Origin: Oceaniferula flava
GTDB taxonomy: Bacteria > Verrucomicrobiota > Verrucomicrobiia > Verrucomicrobiales > Akkermansiaceae
Length of the DNA stretch: 64,000 nucleotides
Direction of reading: 5' to 3'
NCBI RefSeq assembly: GCF_016811075.1
Contig: NZ_JAFBGL010000001.1
Coordinates: 620,001 to 684,000, forward strand
How positions within the stretch are numbered: position 1 is the stretch's first letter; each line of letters opens with the position of its first letter. The notes under the pieces are model-generated. The model was not told the origin of the DNA and did no database searches. It saw only the letters and a list, made by a program, of their open reading frames with translations. Of the stretch, positions 35,354 to 46,082 are shown piece after piece. The position numbers and the translations under genes are program-made.

Positions 35354-36565
35354 TTACAGGGTGTGACCCATGCGGTCTTTTTTCGTCTGCAAATACTTCT
35401 GGTTGTGAGGATTGGCAGGTAAACTGAGCGGGATTTGCTCGATGATTTCGAGGTTGTAACCCTCGAGCCCGATCATTTTTTTCGGATTGTTGGTGAGCAG
35501 TTTGATCTTTCTGACGCCGAGATCGTAGAGGATTTGCGCCCCCATGCCGTAGTTCCGCAGGTCTTCGCCGTAGCCCAACTTTTCGTTGGCCTCGATGGTA
35601 TCCAATCCTTGCTCTTGCAGCTTGTAGGCGTGGATTTTGGCGGGCAATCCGATGCCGCGTCCTTCCTGGCGAAGGTAGAGCAGGACGCCTCCTTCTTCGG
35701 CAATCTGGCGCATGGCCGCATCCAACTGGCCCCCGCAGTCACAACGCTGGGAGTGGAACACGTCACCGGTGAGGCATTCCGAGTGCACCCGCACGAGCGT
35801 CGGCTCATCGGGAGATATCTCACCCCGGGTGAACGCGAGGTGATGGCCGCCGCTGGTGGTGTCTTCGGCATCGACGTAGTAGAGGTGACAGTCGAACTTG
35901 CCGTAGTCGGTGGGCATGTCGATGGTCTCGCCGCGCTGCACCAGTTTTTCGGACCGGCGACGGAATTCAATCAGGTCGGCGATGGTGCAGGCTTTGAGTT
36001 GGTGGGTTTGTTGATACTCGCCGAGGTCACCGGCGCGGGCCATGGTGCCGTCTTCGTTCATGATTTCGCAGATGACACCGGCCTCCGGCAGTCCGGCCAT
36101 GCGGGCGAGATCCACGGCGGCTTCGGTGTGTCCGGCGCGGCGCAGCACCCCTCCGGGGATCGCTTGCAGGGGGAAGATGTGGCCCGGCTGGACAAAGGCA
36201 TCTGCCTTCGCCTCGGGGTTCGCGAGCAGGTGAATGGCGCGCGCGCGGTCGGCGGCGGAGATGCCCGTGGTGACGCCTTCGGCGGCATCGATGGAAACGG
36301 TGAAGGCGGTCTTCATCGATTCCGTGTTGCGCGCGGTCATCGGCGGTAAATCCAGCTCGGTAGCGCGCTGGGCGGTGATGGGGGCACAGATCAGGCCGCG
36401 ACCGTGATTGGCCATGAAGGCGATGATTTCAGGGGTCACCATGGAAGCGGCGGCCACGAGGTCGGCCTCATTTTCGCGGCCGGGGTCGTCGGTGACGATG
36501 ACCATTTTGCCAGCGGCAATTTCGGAGATGATCTCATCGATGGGATGGAGTGTGAGTGAGGACAT
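35354..36565 (-). CDS. ribBA: Bifunctional DHBP synthase / GTP cyclohydrolase II
   Basis: A 403-residue two-domain riboflavin enzyme. Residues 1-200 are 3,4-dihydroxy-2-butanone-4-phosphate synthase (DDPGRENEADLVAAAS, GHTEAAVDLARMAG, CEIMNEDGTMAR). Residues 205-403 are GTP cyclohydrolase II, with the zinc site SECLTGDVFHSQRCDCGGQL and the active-site YLRQEGRGIGL. The two products feed lumazine synthase from both sides. It is the last gene of a minus-strand run from the TPR gene through coaD, sdaA and mscS. No FMN riboswitch is seen in the 25 nt before it. Confidence 0.96.
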   Translation of the reverse strand: MSSLTLHPIDEIISEIAAGKMVIVTDDPGRENEADLVAAASMVTPEIIAFMANHGRGLICAPITAQRATELDLPPMTARNTESMKTAFTVSIDAAEGVTTGISAADRARAIHLLANPEAKADAFVQPGHIFPLQAIPGGVLRRAGHTEAAVDLARMAGLPEAGVICEIMNEDGTMARAGDLGEYQQTHQLKACTIADLIEFRRRSEKLVQRGETIDMPTDYGKFDCHLYYVDAEDTTSGGHHLAFTRGEISPDEPTLVRVHSECLTGDVFHSQRCDCGGQLDAAMRQIAEEGGVLLYLRQEGRGIGLPAKIHAYKLQEQGLDTIEANEKLGYGEDLRNYGMGAQILYDLGVRKIKLLTNNPKKMIGLEGYNLEIIEQIPLSLPANPHNQKYLQTKKDRMGHTL

Positions 36566-36590
36566 GTTCTGTAGAATTTGGAAAATGGAG

Positions 36591-37916
36591 TTAGGAAATG
36601 GGATCTTTCGCTGGTGGGGCCGTCAGGGTGAGGCTGTGGCCGGATTTGATATGGAGATCGCGCTGCGGGAAGGGGATCTCGATTTCGTGCTCTTTGAAGG
36701 CCTTCCAGACAGCGAGCAGCACTTCGGAGCGAATGTTGCTGACCCCCTGAGGCGCGTCATCAATCCAGAAGCGCACCTGAAGATCAATCGAAGAATCACC
36801 GAATCCCATCAGCAGGCAGTTGGGTTCGGGGTCATTGAGCACCCGGGGCAGCGAGCGGACTGCCTTTTTGCAGATCTCAATGGCTTCCGGCACATCGGTG
36901 GCGTAGGAGACGCCGACGTCTGCTTTGATGCGGACAATGCGATCGGTGAACGACCAGTTGACCACCTTATTGGTTACAAAGTCCTCGTTCGGGATGAGGA
37001 TCTCTTTGCGGTCGCGGGTGATCACCGAGATGTAGCGGGTGCGGATGGAATTGATCCAGCCGAAGGTGCCGTCGATTTCGATAACGTCGCCCGGCTTGAT
37101 CGATTTATCCAGCAGGATGATTACGCCGGAGACCAGGTTGGAGATGACCTTTTGCAGACCAAAACCAAGACCGAGACCCAGGGCTCCGGAGAATACGGCC
37201 AGACCACCGAGCGGGACGCCGCCAATTTTCAAGGCCCAGATGCAGGCGCCGAAGTAGAGTAAAATTCGCGACCCCTTACCGATCAGCACCTTGATCGACG
37301 GGGGGATGTCGCTGCGTGGTTTGACCACGGCATCGATGAAGCGGGTGGAAAGCCCGACCAGCCAGAGCAGCAGAAACAGGGCGGCGATGCCGGCTGTGAT
37401 CGACCACAGGTTAATCTCGATGCTACCCAGCGGCAGGCGGATGTTTTGCAATGCCTGGCTGAGCGGGGTCAACCAGCCAAAGAGGTGTAGGGCGAAAATG
37501 AAAAGCATGGCGCCACCGAGCAGTCGAGGCGCGGCCCGGCCTTTCGACAGAGCGGTGGCAAACTGATAGATGACAAAGGCGGTGACCAGCAGGGCGGTGG
37601 TGTAAATGTAGCCACTGGGCACGGGGGCAAGGCCCTTGGCGACCTGACTGGCCGACCAATTTATCCGCGCCGACCAAGTGATCCACAGCAGGAAGCAGGT
37701 CAGCGCCGGCACGCCATTGATGCCCTTGCCAAGTTCAAAGAAGCGGGTGACGAACTTCTGGCAGACCGAGCCTGGGGCGAACAGGGTTCTGCGAATCAGG
37801 TGGGTGCCCACTACGCCACCAGCCGCACAGAGAATGATGACCGCCCACTGCCAGTAATCCTGGCGGTCGTTGACGAGGGCAAAGAGGGTGCTCTTGATGG
37901 CTTCGAGGTCGATCAT
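36591..37916 (-). CDS. Mechanosensitive ion channel, MscS family
   Basis: A 441-residue MscS-type channel. Six or so N-terminal hydrophobic helices precede the pore helix FSGALGLGLGFGLQKVISNLVSGVIILLD (about residues 258-286), rich in Gly as in MscS TM3, and the β-domain with IDGTFGWINSIRTRYISVITRD and EILIPNEDFVTNKVVNWSF. The C-terminus has the α/β vestibule. Such channels open under membrane tension in hypo-osmotic shock. It is larger than E. coli MscS, nearer to MscM/YbiO-type sizes. It lies between sdaA and ribBA in the same operon. Confidence 0.93.
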   Translation of the reverse strand: MIDLEAIKSTLFALVNDRQDYWQWAVIILCAAGGVVGTHLIRRTLFAPGSVCQKFVTRFFELGKGINGVPALTCFLLWITWSARINWSASQVAKGLAPVPSGYIYTTALLVTAFVIYQFATALSKGRAAPRLLGGAMLFIFALHLFGWLTPLSQALQNIRLPLGSIEINLWSITAGIAALFLLLWLVGLSTRFIDAVVKPRSDIPPSIKVLIGKGSRILLYFGACIWALKIGGVPLGGLAVFSGALGLGLGFGLQKVISNLVSGVIILLDKSIKPGDVIEIDGTFGWINSIRTRYISVITRDRKEILIPNEDFVTNKVVNWSFTDRIVRIKADVGVSYATDVPEAIEICKKAVRSLPRVLNDPEPNCLLMGFGDSSIDLQVRFWIDDAPQGVSNIRSEVLLAVWKAFKEHEIEIPFPQRDLHIKSGHSLTLTAPPAKDPIS

Positions 37917-37959
37917 CGGGGTGGTGAACACTAGGTGCTGACGTGGCAAATAGCGAGTT

Positions 37960-39351
<1,392 letters not shown>

Positions 39352-39361
39352 TACAAAAAAG

Positions 39362-39853
39362 CTAGGCGGGATCGATTTCTTCCAAAGCACTGAACACGGG
39401 ACCTGGCACGTAGCGGCGGACCGTTTCCTGCCAACCAGCCGGGCCGATCAGACTCTTAACCATGCTGGACGAGAGTTCGGCGATATCGCGTGGAGGCATC
39501 AGGAAGGTGGTGGTGATGTTGGGCGCCATATCGGCATTGATGTGGCGCATCACACGCTCGTATTCGTAATCGTCCGCCGCCCGGATGCCACGCAGGATAT
39601 ACTGGGCACCGACTTCGCGGGCGTAATCGACCAAATAACGATTATTGAACTCGGAAATCGTGAGTCGCTCGCAGGAAGGAATCGATTCCCGCAGCAGTTG
39701 CAAGCGTTCGTCCACGCTGAAGCTATAATTCTTGGCTGGGTTGCTTCCGATAGCGACATAGAGTCGATCGAAGAGTTCCAGGCCCTGTTTGATCATCCAG
39801 AGGTGACCATTGGTGGGGGGATCAAAAGATCCGGCGTAGACGGCGGTGCGCAT
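39362..39853 (-). CDS. coaD: Pantetheine-phosphate adenylyltransferase
   Basis: A 163-residue nucleotidyltransferase of coenzyme A synthesis, joining 4'-phosphopantetheine and ATP to dephospho-CoA. It shows the T/HxGH motif in AGSFDPPTNGH (residues 7-17), NPAKNYSFSVDER, LRGIRAADDYEYE, and the second nucleotide motif ELSSSMVKSL. Length is normal. It follows the TPR gene after 34 nt. Confidence 0.96.
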   Translation of the reverse strand: MRTAVYAGSFDPPTNGHLWMIKQGLELFDRLYVAIGSNPAKNYSFSVDERLQLLRESIPSCERLTISEFNNRYLVDYAREVGAQYILRGIRAADDYEYERVMRHINADMAPNITTTFLMPPRDIAELSSSMVKSLIGPAGWQETVRRYVPGPVFSALEEIDPA

Positions 39854-39887
39854 GAGAACGTGTTAGGTAGGTGTGATGGATGCTGGT

Positions 39888-42512
39888 TTAGTCTTCCCAG
39901 ATCATGTGAGTTTTCGCGAGATTGTTGGCGCGCTTGGCCGCTTCCTCCGCGCGGGGGCCTTTGAACGTGGCGATACGGCGGGCGAATTTCACCGCAGCCT
40001 CCCAGCGTTTGTCGCTTTCCAACATGGCGAGGGCCTTGAATCCACAGCGGTAGAACCATAGCCATTCGACTTCGTTCAGGGGCAGAACTTGACCGGCATC
40101 AGCCTGGATAATGACATCAATGTAGGAGTCCAGAGCCTTGCCGCGTTGTTTGTTGCTTTCGTAAGTCTGGCCTCGGAGGAAATGAATACGGTTATGCCAT
40201 GCCAGTGGCAGGTTTTTTTCCGCGAGGAGGTCGTTGTAAATGGCGATGGCTTGATCGTATTTCGCACTATCGGTTGACCCCTGACGGTGCAAGCAGTCGG
40301 CTAACAGCACGCCGGCAGCCCGACGGATGGAAGGGTCCTTAGCCTTTTGCAGCGGAGCCAAGGTCTTCTCGGCTTTCTCATACTGGCGTAGGTCGATCAG
40401 CACCCGGCTCTGCTGAATGCGAGCTTCAGTGGCGAGCGGGTGATCGCTTTCGATGATCTGTTGGAACATCGAAATGCTCTCTTCCCGGGCCTGGGAGGTG
40501 CCTCCCAAGCGAGCAGCCATGGCGGCGTAAAACTCGGCGTAAGGTTTGTAGGGGCTGTCAGGATATTTGGCGGCAACCTCTTGGAAAATCCGGCGTGCCT
40601 TGTTGAAATCCTCGTTGTGATAGTGAGCCTCGCCCATCTTCACCATCATGCTGGGCAGGTAGAGGCTGTCTTTGAATTTGCGAATGAAGCTTTCGGCAAT
40701 CTTGGCTGCGGCCGGCCAGTTCTGGATCAACTCCTCGGCACGGATAGCGATGCGGGCGATGGTGTGCAGGTCTTCCTGGGTGGTGAGTCGACTGCGAATG
40801 ATCTCGAGGTGGGCCTTGGCCAGCTCCACGTCCGGGGGGCTGATATCGACACAGGCAGATGCCAGAGCGAGGTGGGCTTCGTTCACTCGCGGATGGTCCG
40901 GGTGCGCCATGATGAAACTATCCAGATCGCTTCGGCCGGCGATGTCACCCTGGCTACATTTCCACAAGGCTCGCTCGAGTGTTAATGAGGTCAGGATTTT
41001 TTGGTCCTGGGTGGAGGCTGCGATTTTGTCGAAACTCTTCAGATTGCTGGAAAGCAGTGACATCACACCGGCATTGATGCTGGCGGCGGAGGCGATGTCC
41101 GACGAGGCGGATTCGAGCGCAAAGTTAAATGCCGGCAGAGCCTGCTTCGGTTGGCCGGCCTTGGCTAACAGCAGTCCACGAAGAAAGCTCGCTTGATCTT
41201 TGAGGCGCGGGGAGAAGGCGATTTTTTCCATCACCTCGAGCGTGTAAGTCGCCAGCTCCGGTTGATTACGTTTGAGATGGAGGTAAGCGGTGTCGAGCAG
41301 TGAGGCCGATGATAGGCGCATGTAGAGCTCGTTGGCGTAGATGTTGTGGGAAAACTGGATGGCTCGCAATCGCGTCAGTAAGGCCAGGGCCTTGAGGTGG
41401 TTGTTCGGATCGGCCGAACGCGCGAGCAGTTTGGCCCGATAGTAGAGCGAGAGGGTGATCCGATCGCTGTAGGCGGTGGTGGAGGGAGTTTGGATGGGGA
41501 TGGCATCGGCGCTGGCGCCGGCGAGGTAGAGGGGATTATCGAGCACCGGTGCCTCATCGCTCCATTCACGCAGCTTGACCAAGGTGGGGTGATCCATGGG
41601 GACTTCTTCAGGCAGGAGACGAATCAAGCGCAGGAACAGCGGCTGCAGGACTGAGGAGTCGGGGTGATCGGTGATGTATTGCACCAGGGTGGCGATGGCT
41701 TTGTCATTTTGCTCACTCGCGGCCTGGGCGTCGGCGAGTCCCAGCACGCAGGCGCGGAAGATGCGCTCGCTGAGGTGGTCCGGGGCGGTGATTAACGACT
41801 GAAAACGATTGATGGCCTCCTCGGCCTTGCCCTCGCTGAGCTGCTTTCGGGCATTCAAATACTCCTTCAATTTCGCGGCGCCGGAATTTTGCTCATCGAC
41901 TCGGTTCAGAGCTTCCTCGGCGGCTTCAAAGTGGCCGAGGTTGATGTGGATCTCGGCGGCGAGCAGGTTGGCGGTGTTGCGGATTTCGGGGTGCTTGGAT
42001 TGATCCAAGGCGGTGAGTGTGGCAGTTGCGGCGGAGGTTTGGTTCAGTGCCAGCTGGATGCGGGCGCGAGCGAGTTGGGTTTCACTGAATTGGGCATGAG
42101 TCTTGGGCACCTCGGCGAGAGCGGCTTCTGCTTCTTGGTAGCGGCCCAACGATGCAAGCGCTTCCGCTTTCCAAACGACGGCAGATGAAACCTCGGCAAG
42201 CTTCTCACTATTCAGGATTTTCAGCGCTTCTTCGGCCTGCAATCGGGTGCCTTGCTGGGAGAGGCTGGAGCGGATCAATGCCTCGGCGAGGGCCAATGAA
42301 GTATATGCTCTGGCGTCCTCCCCGAGCTTTGCTTGATCGAGCACGGTGCGGAATTTTTGGATCGCAATGTCCGCCAGTTGACCATCCATCGCCTTGGCCC
42401 CTTCCTGATAGGTCGCATTTTTGGCCAGCTCACGCATCGCCTTAGATTGACTGGGCGCGGCGGTGAGTGAGATGGTCAGCAGGCTGATCAGGATGAGAAG
42501 TCGCAGAAGCAC
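39888..42512 (-). CDS. Exported tetratricopeptide-repeat protein
   Basis: An 874-residue protein starting at GTG, with a signal peptide (LLRLLILISLLTISLTAAPSQ) and helical repeats throughout. TPR-like units can be seen, for example ADIAIQKFRTVLDQAKLGEDARAYTSLALAEALI and FNKARRIFQEVAAKYPDSPYKPYAEFYAAMAARL. The latter resembles the tol-pal YbgF type, where repeats count on KYPDSPY. It is probably a periplasmic or outer-membrane-associated scaffold. No enzymatic domain is visible. It is the first gene of a run with coaD, sdaA, mscS and ribBA. The specific role is unknown. Confidence 0.82.
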   Translation of the reverse strand: MLLRLLILISLLTISLTAAPSQSKAMRELAKNATYQEGAKAMDGQLADIAIQKFRTVLDQAKLGEDARAYTSLALAEALIRSSLSQQGTRLQAEEALKILNSEKLAEVSSAVVWKAEALASLGRYQEAEAALAEVPKTHAQFSETQLARARIQLALNQTSAATATLTALDQSKHPEIRNTANLLAAEIHINLGHFEAAEEALNRVDEQNSGAAKLKEYLNARKQLSEGKAEEAINRFQSLITAPDHLSERIFRACVLGLADAQAASEQNDKAIATLVQYITDHPDSSVLQPLFLRLIRLLPEEVPMDHPTLVKLREWSDEAPVLDNPLYLAGASADAIPIQTPSTTAYSDRITLSLYYRAKLLARSADPNNHLKALALLTRLRAIQFSHNIYANELYMRLSSASLLDTAYLHLKRNQPELATYTLEVMEKIAFSPRLKDQASFLRGLLLAKAGQPKQALPAFNFALESASSDIASAASINAGVMSLLSSNLKSFDKIAASTQDQKILTSLTLERALWKCSQGDIAGRSDLDSFIMAHPDHPRVNEAHLALASACVDISPPDVELAKAHLEIIRSRLTTQEDLHTIARIAIRAEELIQNWPAAAKIAESFIRKFKDSLYLPSMMVKMGEAHYHNEDFNKARRIFQEVAAKYPDSPYKPYAEFYAAMAARLGGTSQAREESISMFQQIIESDHPLATEARIQQSRVLIDLRQYEKAEKTLAPLQKAKDPSIRRAAGVLLADCLHRQGSTDSAKYDQAIAIYNDLLAEKNLPLAWHNRIHFLRGQTYESNKQRGKALDSYIDVIIQADAGQVLPLNEVEWLWFYRCGFKALAMLESDKRWEAAVKFARRIATFKGPRAEEAAKRANNLAKTHMIWED

Positions 42513-42628
42513 AAACGCATTATGCTTTATTTTGGGCAGAATTACAGGATTTGTTCGTGGAAAATAATGATCGATTTACGAGGAATTGTTTTGGGTTCCA
42601 ACCAATTTTCACCTGCAATGGCGGCGAT

Positions 42629-43528
42629 ATGAAACAACTCACAGACATCGGTGAAGATGCGTTGATTGCCCGACTGGTGCGAGACCTGGAATCGGGTGCC
42701 GATGTGGTGACCGGACCGGGCGACGACTGTGCGGTGGTGGACATCGGACATGCCGACCGGTATCAACTTTTAAAAACCGACTGTCTGGTGGAGGGGGTGC
42801 ATTATCTCGCCGATGCCGAGGCTGAAAAAGTAGGTTGGAAAGCGATCGCCAGAGTGGTCAGCGATTTTGCCGCAATGGGTGGCACGCCTTCGCAACTTCT
42901 GGTCACCCTGGTGATGCCCGGTGGGCAATCGGTGGACTATCTCGAGCAGCTGTATCGCGGCATGCAGCAATGCGCGGCGCAATTCGGTGCGGTGATCAGC
43001 GGAGGTGAAACCAGTTCCGTGCCGACCGGTTCAGCCGCGGTGATCTCGGTCGCCGGCACCGGCTGGGTGCGCAAAGACCAGTTGGTTTTGCGCAGTGGTG
43101 GGCAGGTAGGCGACCTGGTGATGGTGACTGGCTTGTTAGGTGGCTCCATCCGTGGAAAACACCTCAGCTTCACACCGCGTGTCACTGAGGCGGCGTGGCT
43201 GGCCGAATACTTTCCGCTGCACGCGATGATGGATCTCTCCGATGGGGTGGCGAAGGATTTACCCCGACTCGCGACCATGAGTGGCTGCGGATTTATCATT
43301 CGGGAGGATCAGGTGCCCTGTTCGGAAAACGTCGACGTGGCGGCAGCCTTGGGAGATGGCGAAGACTACGAGCTGCTGTTCACGATCGCTCCCGATCATT
43401 TGGAGCGACTGCAGAGTGAGTGGGGGCGGCAATTTCCCGATCTCGCCCTCAGTGTGTTGGGTGAACTGACTGTGGCAGAGGTAGGGATTCAGTCGGAGGC
43501 TGGCGGCTGGGAACATTTCACATCCTGA
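42629..43528 (+). CDS. thiL: Thiamine-monophosphate kinase
   Basis: A 299-residue ATP-dependent kinase making thiamine diphosphate. It has the PurM-like N-terminal half with PGDDCAVV, LLKTDCLVEGVHYLADA and DFAAMGGTPSQLLVTLVMP, and the C-terminal MMDLSDGVAKDL followed by GEDYELLFTI. The start at 42629 (MKQLTDIGE) fits the family. Its 3' end overlaps the end of the convergent Lgt-like gene by 40 nt. Confidence 0.95.
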   Translation: MKQLTDIGEDALIARLVRDLESGADVVTGPGDDCAVVDIGHADRYQLLKTDCLVEGVHYLADAEAEKVGWKAIARVVSDFAAMGGTPSQLLVTLVMPGGQSVDYLEQLYRGMQQCAAQFGAVISGGETSSVPTGSAAVISVAGTGWVRKDQLVLRSGGQVGDLVMVTGLLGGSIRGKHLSFTPRVTEAAWLAEYFPLHAMMDLSDGVAKDLPRLATMSGCGFIIREDQVPCSENVDVAAALGDGEDYELLFTIAPDHLERLQSEWGRQFPDLALSVLGELTVAEVGIQSEAGGWEHFTS

Positions 43529-44208
43529 CGGAGCGTCCGCTTGCGTCTGACGTAAGCGACTCCACCCAGTAGTGCGATGGCCAGGGCGATCAGCTGATAG
43601 CCGGACATTCCGGCGAAGGGCTTGGGGGTGGCACGGAGGAACTCGTGGAAAAAGCGGAACAGGCCGTATGCCATCAGGTAGAGGTGGAAGTGCTGCCACT
43701 GCTGGGATCGCCTGCGTCGCAGCCAGATGAAGACGAGGATCGCTGCGACATTGAAGGCGATCTCCATCGGCACTGCCGGCCAGCGATTGATCCCCGCCGG
43801 GAGTTGGCAGGCTATGCCCGGGCAGCATCCCTGACTCAGACATCCGAATCGTCCCAAGATGATGCTGATGGGCACAATAAGGGCGAAACGGTCACCGGTG
43901 ATCTTACGGTATCCGAACCATTTCTTGAAGACCTCAACACCCAGATAGCCTCCTAACAGAGCTCCGGTGATCGATTTTCCCGACAGCCAATGCAGCCATC
44001 GATCGTCGCCGGTATGCATCCACCCTTCGGAAACGAGGTAGGCCAATTTCGCTCCCACGAAGGCACAGGCGAGGGCGCAGAAGTAAACCTTCGGGAGGAG
44101 GGCGTCATCACGCGACATCTGGAGCCAATAAAAGGCACTCAGTAAGATCGCTGCCAGCATCGTCAGGCTATACCAGCTGAGCGATGTGTTCTGGAGAATC
44201 TCAGGCAT
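43489..44208 (-). CDS. Lgt-like membrane protein (prolipoprotein diacylglyceryl transferase family)
   Basis: A 239-residue membrane protein with about seven helices. The central region KSITGALLGGYLGVEVFKKWFG followed by IVPISIILGRFGCLSQGCCPG has the Lgt layout (a first GG-rich motif, then the conserved G-R-x-G after a D/P-containing helix). The usual GRIGNFINGE motif is replaced by GRFGCLSQGCC. True Lgt moves diacylglycerol to lipoprotein cysteines. This is a divergent relative, so the acceptor may differ. The start overlaps the stop of the preceding gene by 8 nt (coupled). Part of a psd-radical SAM group. Confidence 0.72.
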   Translation of the reverse strand: MPEILQNTSLSWYSLTMLAAILLSAFYWLQMSRDDALLPKVYFCALACAFVGAKLAYLVSEGWMHTGDDRWLHWLSGKSITGALLGGYLGVEVFKKWFGYRKITGDRFALIVPISIILGRFGCLSQGCCPGIACQLPAGINRWPAVPMEIAFNVAAILVFIWLRRRRSQQWQHFHLYLMAYGLFRFFHEFLRATPKPFAGMSGYQLIALAIALLGGVAYVRRKRTLRQDVKCSQPPASD

Positions 44209-44623
44209 TGGCGACGATGGCAACTGCGCAGAGGCCAAAGGCCAGAACGATGACGGTTGCTGGAGCGACGAGGATTTGCCAGAAGGCGAATTTGACACTG
44301 TGCTCTAACAGAGGTTGTAAAAGTGGGGTTCCATTTTCCTTGGGAACACCGGGCGCTAGGAAGGCGTCACAGGCGCCGATCAACAATGTGATGATTGCAG
44401 CTAAAAACAGATACACCGCCCCGTGCAGTGGGTAAAAATTATAGCCTAGACTAAGCAATATTAAACAAGTTGGCCCAGGAGATATCCAGATCATGAAGCG
44501 GAAAAACTTGATCCCAGGGTTCGGTTCGCTACGTAACAAGGGCTGTTGTGGCGGATGCCTTTGTTCGAGGTCGAACACGTCTTCCAAGGGCGACTGTGGA
44601 TCTTTTGGTGGCACGGGTTCCAT
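44201..44623 (-). CDS. Small membrane protein of unknown function
   Basis: A 140-residue protein with a hydrophilic, Pro-rich N-terminus (PPKDPQSPLEDVFDLEQR) and three or four membrane helices (about residues 42-62, 66-88 and 110-138). I do not recognise the family. It lies 5 nt after the radical SAM gene and overlaps the Lgt-like gene, so the three are co-transcribed and probably act together. Confidence 0.65.
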   Translation of the reverse strand: MEPVPPKDPQSPLEDVFDLEQRHPPQQPLLRSEPNPGIKFFRFMIWISPGPTCLILLSLGYNFYPLHGAVYLFLAAIITLLIGACDAFLAPGVPKENGTPLLQPLLEHSVKFAFWQILVAPATVIVLAFGLCAVAIVANA

Positions 44624-44628
44624 GATGT

Positions 44629-46011
44629 CTAACTGTTTTGTATTCCGGAGTGATAATAGCGGCAGAAGGAATCTAGTTTTCCATCGGGGCGGATGACATG
44701 GGTGCAGCAGCGGTCGATGCGATCTTCATCCCAGGTCCATGAATCCATGAAGGGTTTGATGAACAGGCGGAAGGTATCTTTTTCCTCCATTTCGAACTTG
44801 TGCAGAAGTTCACCTAAGGCGGTGTTCTCACAGCCGCATTGCTGCAGGTCCGCCAGCTCGTAACGCACCTTGTCCTGGAGGAAATCCTGCACCGTGGAGA
44901 AATCGATGAAGTCGCTGATGGAGCGCACACCGAGGGGAGTTTTCAGCAAATACCCAATCGTCGCGCAGTTGGGATCGCCACAGGGGAGGGGTGTAAAATC
45001 TTCGAACTTGATGGTTCCGTCCGACTGATCGACGCAGCCTAAAATAATATCCGCGGCATTTAGTCGTGATGCTTCGGGTGTGAGTTGATTCGCAGCAATG
45101 CCGTCGGGCATCCGGCCCGACCAGAACATCGGTTGAAAACTGACTCCGCGGCAGTTGTCGTGGGCAAGGCCGAACTGGATGGTGCTCCAGAGCTCGGCGA
45201 CGTTCTGAGGGGTGACGGTCATGGCGAGAGTGACGGGAATGTTTTCCTGCGCACAGCGTTCCATGACGCGTTGTTTCATCGCTCTGAGGTCCCCACCGCG
45301 CAGAGCTTTCTGAGCTTCCGGGCCGGTGCCATCGAACTGCAGGTAGAGTTGGAAATTGCCACGGCGCGCCCGTTGCCCCAGTTCGGTGAGGAAAACATCG
45401 TCCTTGGCGATGAGAACACCGTTGGTATTGACCAAGACATAATCGATGCCGTCACGCTCATGAATCCAATCGAGCAGTTCGAAAAACTGCGGGTGCAAGG
45501 TGGGCTCGCCACCGGAGAGTTGCAGGATCTCGATGTTCTTTTTACGATCTAACACACCTTCGATGCGTTCTTGGATGTTTTCCAATGAGTGGTAGTCCAG
45601 CTTCTCATTGACGCCGGTCGGTGAGGCGGCGAAGCACGTGGGGCAAGCCAGATTACAGGAATCGACAATTTCGATCAGCGCGAGGCAGGTCGAGAGCGTT
45701 TCCACCGTCTGTCCCTTCTCGGCAAGTGCATTTCTCCCCAAGGTGCCATCGTTGCCGGTAGGGTCCGCGCAGCAGGCGCCACTACCGCAGCAGGCATTAT
45801 CGTCGCTGCCCTTCGACATCCAGTAGAACCGAGCATCGGAAGAAATACACATGCTCGCCTCGCCGTGTTCTGGGCAGGTGCGCGTGAGGTAAACTTTCGA
45901 TGGGGTTGCATTGGTTTTCCAAACCTCTGCGGGGCAAAGGTCATGGCAAACCGGGCAGCGTGAGCGGGTGTGCTTGAGATGGGTTCGGAAGGATGGAAGA
46001 GAAGCAATCAT
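44629..46011 (-). CDS. Radical SAM protein, MJ0619/Tes-like
   Basis: A 460-residue enzyme. An N-terminal Cys-rich part (Cys19, 22, 26, 46 and the pairs CC at 74-75 and 80-81) is followed by the SAM-cluster motif CNLACPTCF (Cys119, 123, 126), ILQLSGGEPTLHP and YVLVNTNGV. A further Cys-rich C-terminus has CGDPNC, QCGCEN and RCCTHVIRPDGK. The CNLxCPxCF motif and N-terminal zinc-ribbon-like cysteines are typical of the family that includes the pterin methylase MJ0619 and archaeal tetraether lipid synthase. Its neighbours (psd, an Lgt relative) favour a lipid substrate, but that is an inference. Confidence 0.75.
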   Translation of the reverse strand: MIASLPSFRTHLKHTRSRCPVCHDLCPAEVWKTNATPSKVYLTRTCPEHGEASMCISSDARFYWMSKGSDDNACCGSGACCADPTGNDGTLGRNALAEKGQTVETLSTCLALIEIVDSCNLACPTCFAASPTGVNEKLDYHSLENIQERIEGVLDRKKNIEILQLSGGEPTLHPQFFELLDWIHERDGIDYVLVNTNGVLIAKDDVFLTELGQRARRGNFQLYLQFDGTGPEAQKALRGGDLRAMKQRVMERCAQENIPVTLAMTVTPQNVAELWSTIQFGLAHDNCRGVSFQPMFWSGRMPDGIAANQLTPEASRLNAADIILGCVDQSDGTIKFEDFTPLPCGDPNCATIGYLLKTPLGVRSISDFIDFSTVQDFLQDKVRYELADLQQCGCENTALGELLHKFEMEEKDTFRLFIKPFMDSWTWDEDRIDRCCTHVIRPDGKLDSFCRYYHSGIQNS

Positions 46012-46082
46012 AGAAGGTCTTTGATGCTTCTAACACAGCCTCCACGGATCGAAGAATCGAAAAAACAACCGAAAACATCGGC

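Noticed and set aside
36566-36590. FMN riboswitch before ribBA
   Set aside because: Only 25 nt separate ribBA from the preceding gene, too short for the element, and no conserved sequence is seen.
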